Source of the DNA: Jacaranda mimosifolia
Taxonomy: Eukaryota; Streptophyta; Magnoliopsida; Lamiales; Bignoniaceae
Reading direction: 5' to 3'
NCBI GenBank assembly: GCA_018894105.1
Contig: CM032133.1
Span: forward strand, 9,376,501-9,440,500
DNA length: 64,000 bases
The notes beneath the pieces were generated by a model, which saw only the letters and a program-made list of their open reading frames with translations, was not told where the DNA came from and ran no database searches. Shown in pieces: positions 63,035-64,000 of the stretch; the first letter of the stretch is position 1, and each line of letters starts with the position of its first letter. The position numbers and the translations under genes are program-made.

Positions 63035-64000
63035 AGGTGGTTGGGCCGAGTCAACTTTGATAATTTCTCGAACCTTTTAGATCTTCCAATGTCCCGCAAG
63101 TTGGGTAGCATCGACGAGTTGGGTTTCTATGACCTAACTGCTCGACCCCGTCGTAAATTCCTCGTAACCCCAACCTCTTCTTATGGACAAGAATGGAAAA
63201 AGCGTTATCTGTTTGTTCGAGTTGCTAGGGGGTTCAATATTCCGAGGGGCTGGTGGATGGAGCATGTCGAGATGCCAGGTAACTTGACTACAATCTGGCC
63301 TAATACTTTCGTTTGGGATTTGGTCGAGTTTGGCCAAATGGAGGCCTCGATGTTTATCGAGGAAATAAGTCTGGCGCTGGTTGGGTTGTCGTCAGCCCAC
63401 TTAAATTTTCCTATAGATGATCGACAAGGTAGACTGTGTTGCTTACAGTTTGTTATTTTTTCAATACAGTAGGTTCCTTCTTTCCTTCTCCTTAGTGTCC
63501 TTAGCTTTATAGTCATAATGTTGCATTTATTTGATTCTGAGTTAGCCATGGGGAGGATAGCGAGGCTACTCACTCTGATAGGCCTGGGGGTTTCTCAGAC
63601 GAGTTGAGTAGTTCGTCGAGCGATAGCTCGAGCTCCAGTAGCTCGAGCAGCGATCGCGGAGATGATGGAGTATGGCTAAGTCAGGTTTCTCCATCATGGG
63701 GTCGATTTTTCACCCCTGACCATAACAGTGAGATAGTGTCCACCATCACTCCTGTTGACTTAAGGTGTATTAGGAAGTTGTATCAAATTCCTCCGGAGTA
63801 TGAGTTATTAACACCTAGGGTTTCTGGTCGAATGCATCGACCCCCGGTGGGCTGTATCACTGTGTTTGATGATGCCTTTAAGTGTGAACTTAGATTTTCT
63901 TTAGGTGCTGATGTAGTCGACCTGCTTAGAGGTTTGCAAGTGTGTATTACTCAGTTACTACCTAATTATTTTTTGGTGATTTACAATTTTATTGTTTTGA
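63035..64000 (+). CDS. putative gypsy-type transposase-domain protein, partial, one predicted intron
   Basis: Two open segments join in frame across a predicted GT-AG intron (63429-63541). The first (63035-63428) includes SYGQEWKKRYLFVRVARGF, resembling the WKK-FFFV block of plant proteins annotated 'putative transposase, gypsy type'. The second (63542 to beyond the window) begins with a Ser/Asp-rich linker (DELSSSSSDSSSSSSSSSD). It then reads IPPEYELLTPRVSGRMHRPP, VGCITVFDDAFKCELRFSLG and QLLPNYFLVIYNFIVL, matching the first block of that domain (PP-G, Y/F-D-F, LRF-L, QL-PN). In known proteins this block precedes the WKK block, so the order is unusual. A stop at 63032 and a possible frameshift mean that the true start is unknown. 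The family is usually carried by retrotransposons; its function is not established. It could be a pseudogene. Confidence 0.6.

Overview
The window looks like a repeat-dense, gene-poor stretch of a flowering-plant nuclear genome. The evidence is AT-rich DNA, LTR retrotransposons primed by plant-type initiator tRNA-Met, hAT and Mutator-like DNA transposons with proper target-site duplications, a GT-AG intron, and one plant-style acyl-activating enzyme. I cannot name the species. Only one gene, at 30.4-32.3 kb, is clearly intact and cellular.

Layout. 1-3278 is one LTR (minus orientation, cut by the window edge) of a retrotransposon family that recurs four more times. 3279-22850 is a single 19.6-kb tandem array built from 28-bp and 59-bp units with higher-order repeats. 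22851-28513 is an unclassified fragment followed by AT-rich intergenic DNA. 28514-30068 is a non-autonomous Mutator-like element, followed by an intronless acyl-CoA ligase gene (30391-32262). A second Mutator-like element (32531-34696, perfect 9-bp target duplication) and a dead hAT element (34712-39088, 8-bp target duplication) come next.

From 39825 to about 61394 there is one nest. A decayed Ty1/copia element has its left LTR (39825-43487) split by a related inverted LTR, and its pol remnant lies at 45467-49320. Its right LTR was split by an 11-kb Ty3/gypsy-type non-autonomous element (49793-60831, target duplication TTTGA). One LTR of that element carries in turn a nested solo LTR of the same family (51940-54885). 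Another truncated LTR of this family follows (61395-62232). The window ends in a partial gene with one predicted intron, encoding a domain found in plant proteins annotated as putative gypsy-type transposase (63035 to beyond 64000).

How the parts relate. The acyl-CoA ligase stands alone and belongs to no visible pathway cluster. It is flanked within about 320 bp upstream and 270 bp downstream by the two Mutator-like elements, so its promoter and 3' flank are short. Everything else records transposon insertion, decay by C-to-T type changes, and tandem amplification. I found no convincing new multi-gene system. The most unusual things are the 28/59-bp satellite, a small hairpin conserved in all five LTRs of one family, a variable minisatellite spot inside those LTRs, GC-rich islands shared by the two Mutator-like elements, and the odd domain order in the terminal gene.
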